A DNA stretch of 48,349 nt, taken from the NCBI RefSeq assembly GCF_024170405.1, contig NZ_JALJYC010000021.1, forward strand, positions 1 to 48,349, given 5' to 3'. Of the stretch, positions 23,952 through 34,775 are shown in pieces (within the stretch, counting starts at the first letter, position 1; each line of letters begins with the position of its first letter). The notes beneath the pieces are model-generated. The model ran no database searches. It was not told where the DNA came from and was given only the letters and a program-made list of their open reading frames with translations. Position numbers and translations under genes: made by a program. Origin of the DNA: Neisseria perflava (GTDB taxonomy: Bacteria; Pseudomonadota; Gammaproteobacteria; Burkholderiales; Neisseriaceae).

Positions 23952-23980
23952 TTGAACGCAATCGCGTTTTCGCTTAAAAT
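23952..23980 (+). promoter_or_regulatory. carA promoter
   Basis: TTGAAC (23952-23957), a 17-base spacer and TAAAAT (23975-23980) give a good sigma-70 match. Transcription would start near 23987, about 180 bases ahead of carA. Confidence 0.65.
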
Positions 23981-23986
23981 ACGTTG

Positions 23987-24062
23987 CTTCTGCGGCATAC
24001 CCGTTATGCCGAAAAAGCACGTAACGCCGCTTCCCGCCAAGCCGCGCCGCGTGCTTTTTTTT
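23987..24062 (+). ncRNA. Short leader RNA or attenuator before carA
   Basis: From the predicted start the RNA holds GGCATA-CCCGT-TATGCC (23994-24010) and then GCACG pairing with CGTGC (24017-24054), followed by eight T (24055-24062). The second hairpin is an intrinsic-terminator shape, yet no gene precedes it on this strand. So the leader would end as an RNA of about 76 nt unless read through into carA. This fits attenuation or a separate small RNA. I do not recognise it. Confidence 0.5.
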
Positions 24063-24075
24063 AACCAATGCTTTC

Positions 24076-24116
24076 AGGCCGTCTGAAACGTGCTGCCACG
24101 CTTTTTCAGACGGCCT
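24076..24116. repeat. Inverted AG-DUS pair in the carA leader
   Basis: AGGCCGTCTGAAA-CGTG and its inverse form a hairpin 50 bases upstream of the carA start; no T-run follows, so it is probably not a strong terminator. Confidence 0.55.
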
Positions 24117-24165
24117 CAGACCCCGATATTTCATACATCATCCAAGGCAAGACAGGAAACCCATC

Positions 24166-25302
24166 ATGACCACACCCGCCCTTCTCGTCCTCGCAGACGG
24201 CAGCGTATTCCACGGCACCTCCATCGGCTACAACGGCTCAACCTCGGGCGAAGTCGTGTTCAACACCGCCATGACCGGCTATCAGGAAATCCTGACTGAC
24301 CCGTCTTACTGCAAACAAATCGTCACCCTGACCTACCCGCACATCGGCAATACCGGTACCAATCCCGAAGACGAAGAAGGCCGCGGTCAAGTGTTTGCCG
24401 CCGGTTTGATTATCCGCGACCTGCCTTTGCTGCACAGCAATTTCCGCGCCACCGAAAGCCTGCAGGAATATTTGGTGCGCAATCAAACGGTTGCCATCGC
24501 CGACATCGACACCCGCCGCCTTACCCGTATCCTGCGCGACAAAGGGGCGCAGGCGGGCGCGATTCTGACCGGTGCGGACGCTACCGAAGAAAAAGCGCAA
24601 GAGCTGATTGCCGCTTTCGGCAGCATGGTGGGCAAAGATTTGGCCAAAGAAGTGACCTGCGGCGAATCTTACGAGTGGACGGAAGGCGAATGGAAACTGG
24701 GTAAAGGTTTTGCAACGCCCGAAAGCCAGCCGTATCACGTGGTTGCTTATGATTTCGGCGTCAAAACCAACATCCTGCGCATGCTGGCCGAACGCGGCTG
24801 CCGCCTGACCGTCGTACCAGCGCAAACCTCCGCCGCCGATGTGTTGGCGATGAACCCCGACGGCGTTTTCCTCTCCAACGGCCCGGGCGACCCCGAGCCT
24901 TGCGACTACGCGATTAAGGCCGTGCAGGAAGTATTGGCCAGCAAAAAACCGCTGTTCGGCATTTGCTTGGGACACCAGCTCTTAGGCTTGGCCTTGGGCG
25001 GCAAAACCCGCAAAATGGCCTTCGGCCACCACGGTGCCAACCACCCGGTGCAGGATTTGGACAGCGGCAAAGTGATGATTACCAGCCAAAACCACGGTTT
25101 TGAAGTGGATGCCGACACCCTGCCCGCCAATGTCAAAGTGACCCACCGTTCGCTGTTTGACGGCTCGCTGCAAGGCATTGCCCTGACCGACCAAGTGGCG
25201 TTCAGCTTCCAAGGCCACCCCGAAGCCAGCCCCGGCCCACACGATGTCGCTTATCTGTTTGATAAATTCATCGACGCGATGAAAGCGGCAAAACAGGCGT
25301 AA
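24166..25302 (+). CDS. carA: Carbamoyl-phosphate synthase small subunit CarA
   Basis: CarA is the glutaminase that supplies ammonia to CarB for carbamoyl phosphate, the shared precursor of arginine and pyrimidines. The 378-residue product has the N-terminal domain LVLADGSVFHGTSIG and a class I glutamine amidotransferase domain with the nucleophile in FGICLGHQLLG (Cys267) and the His-Glu pair in GHPEASPG near 351. Length is normal. carB is not adjacent: 2.3 kb with four other genes lie between them, a split also known for this gene pair in gonococci. Confidence 0.97.
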   Translation: MTTPALLVLADGSVFHGTSIGYNGSTSGEVVFNTAMTGYQEILTDPSYCKQIVTLTYPHIGNTGTNPEDEEGRGQVFAAGLIIRDLPLLHSNFRATESLQEYLVRNQTVAIADIDTRRLTRILRDKGAQAGAILTGADATEEKAQELIAAFGSMVGKDLAKEVTCGESYEWTEGEWKLGKGFATPESQPYHVVAYDFGVKTNILRMLAERGCRLTVVPAQTSAADVLAMNPDGVFLSNGPGDPEPCDYAIKAVQEVLASKKPLFGICLGHQLLGLALGGKTRKMAFGHHGANHPVQDLDSGKVMITSQNHGFEVDADTLPANVKVTHRSLFDGSLQGIALTDQVAFSFQGHPEASPGPHDVAYLFDKFIDAMKAAKQA

Positions 25303-25322
25303 AATAGATTGTGTAAACCTCA

Positions 25323-25362
25323 TTTTTCAGACGGCCTGCCCATACCGAGGCCGTCTGAAAAA
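25323..25362. repeat. DUS pair in reversed order after carA
   Basis: TTTTTCAGACGGCCT is followed, after ten bases, by AGGCCGTCTGAAAAA. The hairpin has its A/T ends at the base; T is lacking after it, so it is at best a weak terminator for carA. Confidence 0.5.
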
Positions 25363-25452
25363 CGGCTTTCCGCATGAATATATCCAAATGCATATATCCC
25401 ATCGGATTGATTCGGTTTCCTACCCACCAAACCCACTAAGGAGGTATTTGAA

Positions 25453-26229
25453 ATGAGTAATCAAAAAGTAGCTGTTGTTACCGGCTCTGCCGCAGGTTTG
25501 GGCAAAGCCATCGCCACGCGTTTGGCGAAAGACGGATTTGCCGTGGTATTACACGACATCAATGCCGCCAATCTGGCCAAAACCAAAGCCGAATTTGATG
25601 CGGCGGGATACGCCAATATCGCGGTGGAAGGCAATTCCGCCAACTGCGCCGACCAATTCCGCCTCGTCGATGAAGCTGTTAAAGCCTTCGGCCGCGTGGA
25701 CGTATTCGTCAACAACGCCGGTGTCGAATCCGTGGAAGCCTTCCTCGACATCCGCGAAGAAGAAATCGACCGCGTACTCGGCATCAACATCAAAGGCGTG
25801 ATTTTCGGTACGCAGGCTGCCGCCGAGCAGATGAAAAAGCAAGACGGCATTGCCAAAATCATCAACGCCTGCAGCATTGCCGGTCACGAATCTTACGAAA
25901 TGTTGAGCCTGTATTGCGCCACCAAACATGCCGTGCGCTCGTTTACCCACTCCACCGCCAAAGAGCTCGCGCCCTACGGCATCCGCGTCAACGCCTACTG
26001 CCCGGGCGTGGCCGATACGCCGATGTGGGAGCGCATTGACGCCGCTTTCGTGAAACACAAAGGCTACGCGCCCAAACAGGCTTGGAACGAATTTACCTCC
26101 GGCATTTTGGCCGGCCGTCCGCAAGAGCCGGAAGATGTGGCCAATCTGGTTTCCTTCCTCGCTTCCGAAGATTCCGACTACATTACCGGCCAGACCATCC
26201 TGACCGACGGCGGCATGATCTTCCGTTAA
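25453..26229 (+). CDS. budC: Short-chain dehydrogenase, probable acetoin/diacetyl reductase
   Basis: The 258-residue product has the Rossmann TGSAAGLGKAIA, NNAGV, the catalytic Ser and YCATKHA (Tyr-x3-Lys), and the C-terminal TGQTILTDGGMIFR. It is most like acetoin (diacetyl) reductases / meso-2,3-butanediol dehydrogenases such as BudC, which move electrons from NADH to acetoin in mixed-acid or butanediol fermentation. The exact substrate is inference; other SDRs share the fold. GGAGG lies upstream at a good distance. It opens the cargo block between carA and carB. Confidence 0.78.
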   Translation: MSNQKVAVVTGSAAGLGKAIATRLAKDGFAVVLHDINAANLAKTKAEFDAAGYANIAVEGNSANCADQFRLVDEAVKAFGRVDVFVNNAGVESVEAFLDIREEEIDRVLGINIKGVIFGTQAAAEQMKKQDGIAKIINACSIAGHESYEMLSLYCATKHAVRSFTHSTAKELAPYGIRVNAYCPGVADTPMWERIDAAFVKHKGYAPKQAWNEFTSGILAGRPQEPEDVANLVSFLASEDSDYITGQTILTDGGMIFR

Positions 26230-26237
26230 CCGCCTGA

Positions 26238-26275
26238 TTTTCAGACGGCCTAAAGCGGTTTAGGCCGTCTGAAAA
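26238..26275. repeat. DUS pair in reversed order after the SDR gene
   Basis: ATTTTCAGACGGCCTAAA pairs with TTTAGGCCGTCTGAAAA around GCGG, between the SDR gene and the DUF3861 gene. Confidence 0.55.
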
Positions 26276-26298
26276 ATACCCGTAAAAAGAAGAACATC

Positions 26299-26595
26299 AT
26301 GAAAAAACACCAATACCGCATCAGCGTCGAACACATCGCCGACAAAGAAGGCAATCCTGTCGAGCGCGAACCGCTGCAATTCGAGGCCGCCAACCACGAC
26401 GATATTTTCCGTATTGTCAGCTTTATGAAAGACAGCGGCCGTTTCAGCGACGAAGCCGACGCCGTGCGCTTTGCCGTCGGTTTGAAATTGTTTAGCGAAG
26501 TGATTTTGGAGCATAAAAGCGAACCGTTTTTCAGCGAGCTGTCGCCCCATTTTATGGAAATCATGAAAATCATCAAAAACAAAAAAGGCGAATAA
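26299..26595 (+). CDS. DUF3861-family protein
   Basis: The 98-residue acidic product, KKHQYRISVEHIADKEGNPV onward, matches the DUF3861 family, whose role is unknown. It has no signal peptide, membrane segment or Cys motif. It is followed four bases later by the SemiSWEET gene, so the two are probably translated together. It lies in the variable block between carA and carB. Confidence 0.75.
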   Translation: MKKHQYRISVEHIADKEGNPVEREPLQFEAANHDDIFRIVSFMKDSGRFSDEADAVRFAVGLKLFSEVILEHKSEPFFSELSPHFMEIMKIIKNKKGE

Positions 26596-26599
26596 TAAA

Positions 26600-26866
26600 A
26601 TGCTTACGCTCACCGACACACAAGTCCGCATTCTCTCGGTTATCGCCACCACCGCCGCCGTGTGCATGTATGTATCCTATATCCCGCAAATTCAGATGAA
26701 CCTGTCGGGACAAAAAGGTACTTGGCTGCAACCCCTTGCCGCCGCCGTCAACTGCACGCTGTGGGTGGTCTATGCGCTGGGCAAGAAAAACCGCGATATT
26801 CCCGTGGCTCTGGCGAATGCCCCAGGGATTATTTTGGGTTTGATTACCTGTATTACCAGTTTTTAA
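26600..26866 (+). CDS. SemiSWEET-type small transporter
   Basis: The 88-residue product has three membrane segments and the PQ motif in YVSYIPQIQMN (about residues 26-36), followed by the Asn and Trp of NCTLWVVYA. These match bacterial SemiSWEETs, which work as dimers and let sugars such as sucrose or glucose cross the inner membrane. The substrate is not known from sequence. It lies four bases after the DUF3861 gene. Confidence 0.82.
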   Translation: MLTLTDTQVRILSVIATTAAVCMYVSYIPQIQMNLSGQKGTWLQPLAAAVNCTLWVVYALGKKNRDIPVALANAPGIILGLITCITSF

Positions 26867-26878
26867 AGGCCGTCTGAA

Positions 26879-27259
26879 ATGGCAGACAAACTGTTTGCCC
26901 ACGATAACCCTTTGCTATTGCAACCCGCCAAAAATATGCGGCGGGAAATGACCGAAGCAGAGCGTGTCTTGTGGTTTCATTTGCGGGCGAACCGGTTGGG
27001 CGGTTACAAATTTCGCCGCCAACAACCTTTAGGCGCTTATATTGCCGATTTTGTCTGTACCCGCCCCAAGCTGATCATAGAGGCCGATAGCGGGCAGCAT
27101 ACCGAGCAAACGGCTTACGACAACACGCGCAGCAAATGGTTTGAAGCGCAAGGGTTTACCGTGTTGCGGTTTTGGAATCATGAAATTTTGCAGCAGACGG
27201 CTGCGGTTTTGGAGCAAATTTTTCAGACTTTACAGGCATTATCCAAAAAAGAAAGTTAA
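26879..27259 (+). CDS. DUF559 endonuclease-like protein
   Basis: The 126-residue product has the DUF559 pattern: MTEAERVLWFHLRANRLGGYKFRRQQPLG, then IADFVCTRPKLIIEADSGQH and the VLRFWN strand, a PD-(D/E)XK-like fold related to very-short-patch repair nucleases. The family is widespread, but its target is unknown. ATG 26879 follows directly after a DUS (AAAGGCCGTCTGAA-ATG), so the DUS AAGG probably acts as ribosome site. It ends the cargo block before the inverted repeat at 27306-27428. Confidence 0.85.
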   Translation: MADKLFAHDNPLLLQPAKNMRREMTEAERVLWFHLRANRLGGYKFRRQQPLGAYIADFVCTRPKLIIEADSGQHTEQTAYDNTRSKWFEAQGFTVLRFWNHEILQQTAAVLEQIFQTLQALSKKES

Positions 27260-27574
27260 GCAATGCCGTCTGAAAGATAAGTGCAACATTAAAATTAACC
27301 GTTTTGCCCTCTCCCTAACCCTCCCCCACGGGGGAGGGAGCAGGTTACCAAGAAGCAATCACTACAAAGAAAATAGACATTGCAACCGCCCAGTCCCCTC
27401 CCCCGTGGGGGAGGGTTAGGGAGAGGGCAGCAAACCAAAGGTTTGCCTCAACGCTTACCCCTAATAACCACCCTATTTAACCGCCGCACCGAAAACGCTC
27501 ATGCGGCAAATTTAAGAACAAACCAATCCATTATTAACACATATCCAGCAGTATCTATTAGCGAGTAAAACACC
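27260..27574. other. Gene-free stretch between the cargo block and carB
   Basis: These 315 bases hold a single AT-DUS at 27263, the large CCCTCTCC/GGAGAGGG inverted repeat at 27306-27428 and the carB leader. No further gene is seen. Confidence 0.6.
27306..27428. repeat. Nested C/G-rich inverted repeat
   Basis: The outer arms GCCCTCTCCCTAACCCTCCC (27306 on) and its inverse (ending 27428) pair over about 33 bases around a 55-base spacer. Each arm itself ends in a small palindrome, CTCCCCCACGGGGGAG or similar. It is non-coding and lies between the DUF559 gene and carB. Confidence 0.75.
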
Positions 27575-30784
<3,210 letters not shown>

Positions 30785-30797
30785 GATTGTGATGTAA

Positions 30798-30841
30798 AAA
30801 AAGGCCGTCTGAAAATCGAATGATTTTCAGACGGCCTTTTT
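30798..30841. terminator. Bidirectional terminator between carB and tal
   Basis: AAAAAGGCCGTCTGAAAATC and its inverse form a long hairpin with A-tract and T-tract on the two sides, between the convergent carB and tal genes. Confidence 0.85.
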
Positions 30842-30863
30842 ATTTCAAATCAAACAATTAAAA

Positions 30864-31919
30864 TCAAGCCAACGGCGCAAGCAGTTTCTCAAACGCTTCT
30901 TCAAACTGTTTCAAACCGTCTTCCTGCAAACGGGTGGCCAAGGCTTCCAAGTCCACGCCCAGTTTGGCGGCTTCGGCCAGCTGCGCCAAGGCTTCGTCAA
31001 TGCCTTCGGTCAGGGTGGTTTTGGCGGTACCGTGGTCGATAAAGGCTTTCAAGGTGGCGTCGGGTACGGTGTTGACGGTATCGGCACCAATCAGGCTGTC
31101 CACATACAAGGTATCGGGGTAGGCCGGATTTTTCACGCCGGTAGAGGCCCATAGGAGTTGCACGCGGTTGGCGCCTTTGGCGGCCAGCTCTTTGAATCCG
31201 GCGTTATCGAAAAATTCCTGCCAGTCTTGGTAGGCGGCTTTGGCCAGCGCGATGGCGATTTTGCCTTTAAGCTGTTCCGGCAGAGTCGCGTCCAACGCGG
31301 CGTCAATGCGGGAAATAAAGAAGCTGGCCACTACGTGGATATTATCCACCGGCAAACCGGCGGCCACGCGTTTGGCAATGCCGCGCTGGTAGGCAGCATA
31401 GGCTTTCAGGGTTTGGGTACGGGAAAACAGCAGGGTCAGGTTGATGGAGAGGCCGTCTGAAACCAATTGCTCCAGCGCTTCTATGCCGGCATCGGTGGTC
31501 GGCACTTTAATCATCACGTTTTTACGGCCGATGGCTTCGCGCAGGCGTTTGGCTTCGGCAACCGTACCGGCGGCGTCTTTGGATAACTCGGGGGACACTT
31601 CGAGGCTGACGAAACCGGTTTTGCCGCCGCTGGCTTCGTGTTCGCCCAAGCAAACGTCGCAGGCGGCCTGTACGTCGGCAATGGCCATGGTTTCGTAGCG
31701 TTGTTTCGGGGTCAGATCTTGCTGTTTCAAAGCAGCCACTTCATCGGCGTACAGCGCGTCGCCGGCAAAGGCTTTTTGGAAAATGGCGGGGTTGGAGGTC
31801 ACGCCGCACACGCCCTGCTTGAGCATATCGGCCAATTCGCCGCTCTGCACCAGCGAGCGCGACAAATTATCCAGCCAGATTTGTTGTCCTAATGCTTTAA
31901 CGTCCGATAAAATAGTCAT
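30864..31919 (-). CDS. tal: Transaldolase
   Basis: Transaldolase moves a dihydroxyacetone unit between sugar phosphates in the non-oxidative pentose phosphate pathway. The 351-residue product has GVTSNPAIFQKAF and the Schiff-base Lys in NVMIKVPTTDAG (about residue 138), followed by SINLTLLFSRTQ. The length fits the TalB-related form with a C-terminal extension found in many bacteria. It is monocistronic and diverges from kdsD. Confidence 0.93.
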   Translation of the reverse strand: MTILSDVKALGQQIWLDNLSRSLVQSGELADMLKQGVCGVTSNPAIFQKAFAGDALYADEVAALKQQDLTPKQRYETMAIADVQAACDVCLGEHEASGGKTGFVSLEVSPELSKDAAGTVAEAKRLREAIGRKNVMIKVPTTDAGIEALEQLVSDGLSINLTLLFSRTQTLKAYAAYQRGIAKRVAAGLPVDNIHVVASFFISRIDAALDATLPEQLKGKIAIALAKAAYQDWQEFFDNAGFKELAAKGANRVQLLWASTGVKNPAYPDTLYVDSLIGADTVNTVPDATLKAFIDHGTAKTTLTEGIDEALAQLAEAAKLGVDLEALATRLQEDGLKQFEEAFEKLLAPLA

Positions 31920-31981
31920 CTCTGTCGATCCTTGTGATGTTCGTGTTTGATGGAAGTTAATACTACCCCGAAACGCTGTGT

Positions 31982-32011
31982 TTGAACAGCTATCATACGC
32001 ATAGCTATCTT
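31982..32011 (+). promoter_or_regulatory. Possible kdsD promoter
   Basis: TTGAAC, an 18-base spacer and TATCTT lie 18 bases upstream of the kdsD start. The match is fair, and the leader would be short. Confidence 0.35.
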
Positions 32012-32028
32012 GCCGAAACGGAACCCTT

Positions 32029-33003
32029 ATGAGCGATACCGCATCTTATCTGAACTGGGCACGCGAGGTGCTGCACACCGAGGCCGACGCGCTGCGCGAA
32101 GTGGCCGCCGAACTGGACGGCGATTTTGTCCGCGCCGCCGAAACGCTGTTATATTGCCAAGGCCGCGTGGTAATTACCGGCATGGGCAAATCGGGGCACA
32201 TCGGCCGCAAAATCGCGGCAACCATGGCCTCCACCGGCACACCGGCGTTTTTCGTGCACCCCGCCGAAGCTGCCCACGGTGATTTGGGCATGATTGTTGA
32301 CGGCGACGTGGTGATGGCCATTTCCAATTCGGGCGAGAGCGATGAAATTTTGGCGATTATCCCCGCGCTCAAACGCAAAAACATTACCCTGATTTGCATT
32401 ACCGCCCGCCCCGATTCCAGCATGGCGCAACATGCCGACATCCACATCACCGCTTCGGTGTCGCACGAAGCCTGTCCGCTCGGTCTCGCGCCGACCTCCA
32501 GCACCACGGCGGTAATGGCGTTGGGCGACGCGCTGGCGGTGGTCTTGCTGCGCGCGCGCCAGTTTACCCCCGACGATTTCGCCCTCAGCCATCCCGCCGG
32601 CAGCCTGGGCAAACGCCTTTTGCTGCGCGTGGCCGATATTATGCACAGCGGCGACGCGCTGCCCACCGTGGTCAGCGGCACTTTATTGAAAGAAGCGATT
32701 GTCTTGATGAGCGAAAAAGGCTTGGGCATGTTGGCCGTCACCGATCATAAAGGCCGTCTGAAAGGCGTGTTCACCGACGGCGATTTGCGCCGCCTCTTTC
32801 AACAACGTGACAGCTTTACCGGCCTGACCGTCGACGACATCATGCACCTCGAGCCGAAAACCATCGCCGCCAACAAGCTCGCCACCGAAGCGCTCAAACA
32901 CATGCAGGAAAACCATGTCAACGGCCTGCTGGTTACGGATTCAGACGGCCTCGTCATCGGCGCGCTGAATATGCATGATTTGCTGATGGCAAGGATTGTT
33001 TAA
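32029..33003 (+). CDS. kdsD: Arabinose-5-phosphate isomerase KdsD
   Basis: KdsD converts ribulose-5-phosphate to arabinose-5-phosphate, the first committed step to KDO of the LOS core. The 324-residue product has an SIS domain (GKSGHIGRKIAATMASTGTP, AISNSGESDEIL) and two C-terminal CBS domains (from about residue 205 and 275). Two DUS copies are read in frame. It heads the operon kdsD-kdsC-lptC-lptA-lptB, with about 100 bases to the next coding start. Confidence 0.96.
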   Translation: MSDTASYLNWAREVLHTEADALREVAAELDGDFVRAAETLLYCQGRVVITGMGKSGHIGRKIAATMASTGTPAFFVHPAEAAHGDLGMIVDGDVVMAISNSGESDEILAIIPALKRKNITLICITARPDSSMAQHADIHITASVSHEACPLGLAPTSSTTAVMALGDALAVVLLRARQFTPDDFALSHPAGSLGKRLLLRVADIMHSGDALPTVVSGTLLKEAIVLMSEKGLGMLAVTDHKGRLKGVFTDGDLRRLFQQRDSFTGLTVDDIMHLEPKTIAANKLATEALKHMQENHVNGLLVTDSDGLVIGALNMHDLLMARIV

Positions 33004-33105
33004 TTGTTGGGTTTGCAACCCAAGTTACACCGTATCAAATTTTACATTTTCAGACGGCCTTTTCCCGCGCCCGTGTTAAAATGCCGTCTGAAAAAAGGAT
33101 GCCCT

Positions 33106-33642
33106 ATGCAAGCCCTATCCCCCGAATTACAGGCGAAAGCCGCCAAAATCAAGCTGCTGGTTCTCGATGTGGACGGCGTTTTGACCGACGGCCGCATTTT
33201 TATCCGCGACAACGGCGAGGAGGTCAAATCCTTCCATACGCTCGACGGCCACGGCTTGAAAATGCTGCAACAAAGCGGCGTTCAGACGGCCATCATTACC
33301 GGCCGCGACGCACCCTCGGTCGGGCTGCGCGTGAAGCAGCTCGGAATCAACTATTATTTCAAAGGCATACACGACAAACGTGCCGCTTATGCCGAACTGC
33401 GTGCGCAAGCCGGTGTCGAAGAACACGAATGCGCCTTTGTCGGCGACGATGTGGTCGATTTGCCCGTGATGGTGCGCTGCGGCCTGCCCGTGGCCGTGCC
33501 CGAGGCGCATTGGTTTACGCGGCAGCATGCGGTGTATATTACGCAACGCTCGGCGGGCAAAGGCGCTGTGCGCGAGGTGTGCGATGTGATTATGCAGGCT
33601 CAAGGTACGCTTGAGGCTGCCCTGCAAGAGTATGTCAAATGA
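33106..33642 (+). CDS. kdsC: KDO-8-phosphate phosphatase KdsC
   Basis: KdsC removes phosphate from KDO-8-P to give KDO. The 178-residue product is a small HAD phosphatase without a cap: LLVLDVDGVLTDG (nucleophile Asp), IITGRDA and the FVGDDVVDLPVM acidic pair. The start at 33106 (MQALSPEL) has AAAAAGGA upstream, next to an AT-DUS; the same frame runs open upstream to 33004, but without family likeness. It overlaps lptC by four bases. Confidence 0.94.
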   Translation: MQALSPELQAKAAKIKLLVLDVDGVLTDGRIFIRDNGEEVKSFHTLDGHGLKMLQQSGVQTAIITGRDAPSVGLRVKQLGINYYFKGIHDKRAAYAELRAQAGVEEHECAFVGDDVVDLPVMVRCGLPVAVPEAHWFTRQHAVYITQRSAGKGAVREVCDVIMQAQGTLEAALQEYVK

Positions 33643-34226
33643 AACTGCAACTGCATTTGCGACAAGGCTTGGTGTTCCCGCTGATTCTGGCGGTGGCGCT
33701 GGGCGGCCTGGCCTCGTGGCTGGGGCGTATCAGCGAAATCCAAACCGAAGAAGTCAAGCTCAATCCTTATGAGCCGCAATATTCGATGGAGGGTATCGAC
33801 GGCCGCCATTTCGATACCACCGGCTTTTTGAAGGAACACCTGACCGCCGTGCGCGCGTGGCAGCTGCCCGACAGCAAAGACGTGCATTTGGCGACGCCCG
33901 AGCTGAAAGTGTATCAGGAAAGCAAGCAGCTCTACCAGGTCAACAGCAAAGAAGCCACTTACAACACCGACAACAAGCAGGTATTATTTGAAGAAAAAGT
34001 CGTCATGACCAAAGCCGCCGAAGCCGACCGTCCCGAGGGGGTTGTCCGCACCGACAAGCTGCATGTCGATACTGAAACGCGCTATGCCCAAACCGACGCG
34101 CCCGTTACCTTTCAATACGGCCAGTCGCACGGCTCGTCCGTGGGCATGACTTACGACCACGAAAAAGGCCTGCTCAACCTCCCTTCCCGCGTGAAAGCCA
34201 CCATTTATGATGTCAAAAACCTTTAA
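33639..34226 (+). CDS. lptC: LPS export protein LptC
   Basis: LptC is the single-span inner-membrane protein that hands LPS from the LptB2FG transporter to LptA. The 195-residue product has one N-terminal membrane segment (LVFPLILAVALGGLASWLG) and a periplasmic beta-jellyroll (TGFLKEHLTAVRAWQ, PELKVYQESKQLYQVNSKEA). It overlaps kdsC (ATGA) and lptA starts inside its end, so the three are translationally coupled. The length is normal. Confidence 0.9.
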   Translation: MKLQLHLRQGLVFPLILAVALGGLASWLGRISEIQTEEVKLNPYEPQYSMEGIDGRHFDTTGFLKEHLTAVRAWQLPDSKDVHLATPELKVYQESKQLYQVNSKEATYNTDNKQVLFEEKVVMTKAAEADRPEGVVRTDKLHVDTETRYAQTDAPVTFQYGQSHGSSVGMTYDHEKGLLNLPSRVKATIYDVKNL

Positions 34227-34749
34227 AATTTCCGCCCTCGTGCTGGCCTTTGCCGCCGCGCCTGCCTTTGCCCTGCAAAGCGACAACAGCCAGCCGATTC
34301 AGATTGAAGCCGACCAAGGCTCGCTCGATCAGGCCAACCAAACCACCACGTTCAGCGGCAACGTCATCATCAAGCAGGGTACGATTCATATCAATGCCAA
34401 CACCGTAACCGTTACCCGCAACGACAAAGGCGAGCAGACTATGCGCGCCAACGGCTCGCCCGTGCGCTTCAGCCAAACGCTGGACGACAACAAAGGCATT
34501 GTGAAAGGACACGGCAACCAAGTGGATTACGCCTCCGCCACCAATACCATCATCCTTACCGGCAACGCCCGCGTAGAGCGCGGCGGCGATGTCGCCGAGG
34601 GTGCGGTGATTACCTACAACACCCGTACCGAAATCTACACCATCGCCGGCAGCAGCAAAACCGGCGGCACCAAGTCCGCCGCCAAATCCGGCCGCGTCAG
34701 CGTGGTGATTCAGCCGAGCACCACCAAATCCGGCAGCAAATCCAAATAA
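34207..34749 (+). CDS. lptA: Periplasmic LPS bridge protein LptA
   Basis: LptA forms the periplasmic bridge along which LPS slides to the outer-membrane LptD. The 180-residue product has a signal peptide (MMSKTFKISALVLAFAAAP, cut near AFA-LQ) and the OstA repeats of the jellyroll (IEADQGSLDQANQTTTFSGN, TGNARVERGGDVAEGAVI). It ends in a Lys/Ser/Gly-rich tail. ATG 34207 or 34210 can start it. It begins within lptC and is followed by lptB after 26 bases. Confidence 0.93.
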   Translation: MMSKTFKISALVLAFAAAPAFALQSDNSQPIQIEADQGSLDQANQTTTFSGNVIIKQGTIHINANTVTVTRNDKGEQTMRANGSPVRFSQTLDDNKGIVKGHGNQVDYASATNTIILTGNARVERGGDVAEGAVITYNTRTEIYTIAGSSKTGGTKSAAKSGRVSVVIQPSTTKSGSKSK

Positions 34750-34775
34750 ATAACCTTAGCGCAAAGCCATCTCTT

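Larger units (their letters stand above)
23783..24165. other. Divergent intergenic region between pilC and carA
   Basis: These 383 bases hold the pilC upstream part (with TGA-TAGAAT as a possible extended -10 on the minus strand near 23840), the carA promoter, two hairpins with a T-run and an inverted DUS pair at 24076-24116. No gene is seen. Confidence 0.6.
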
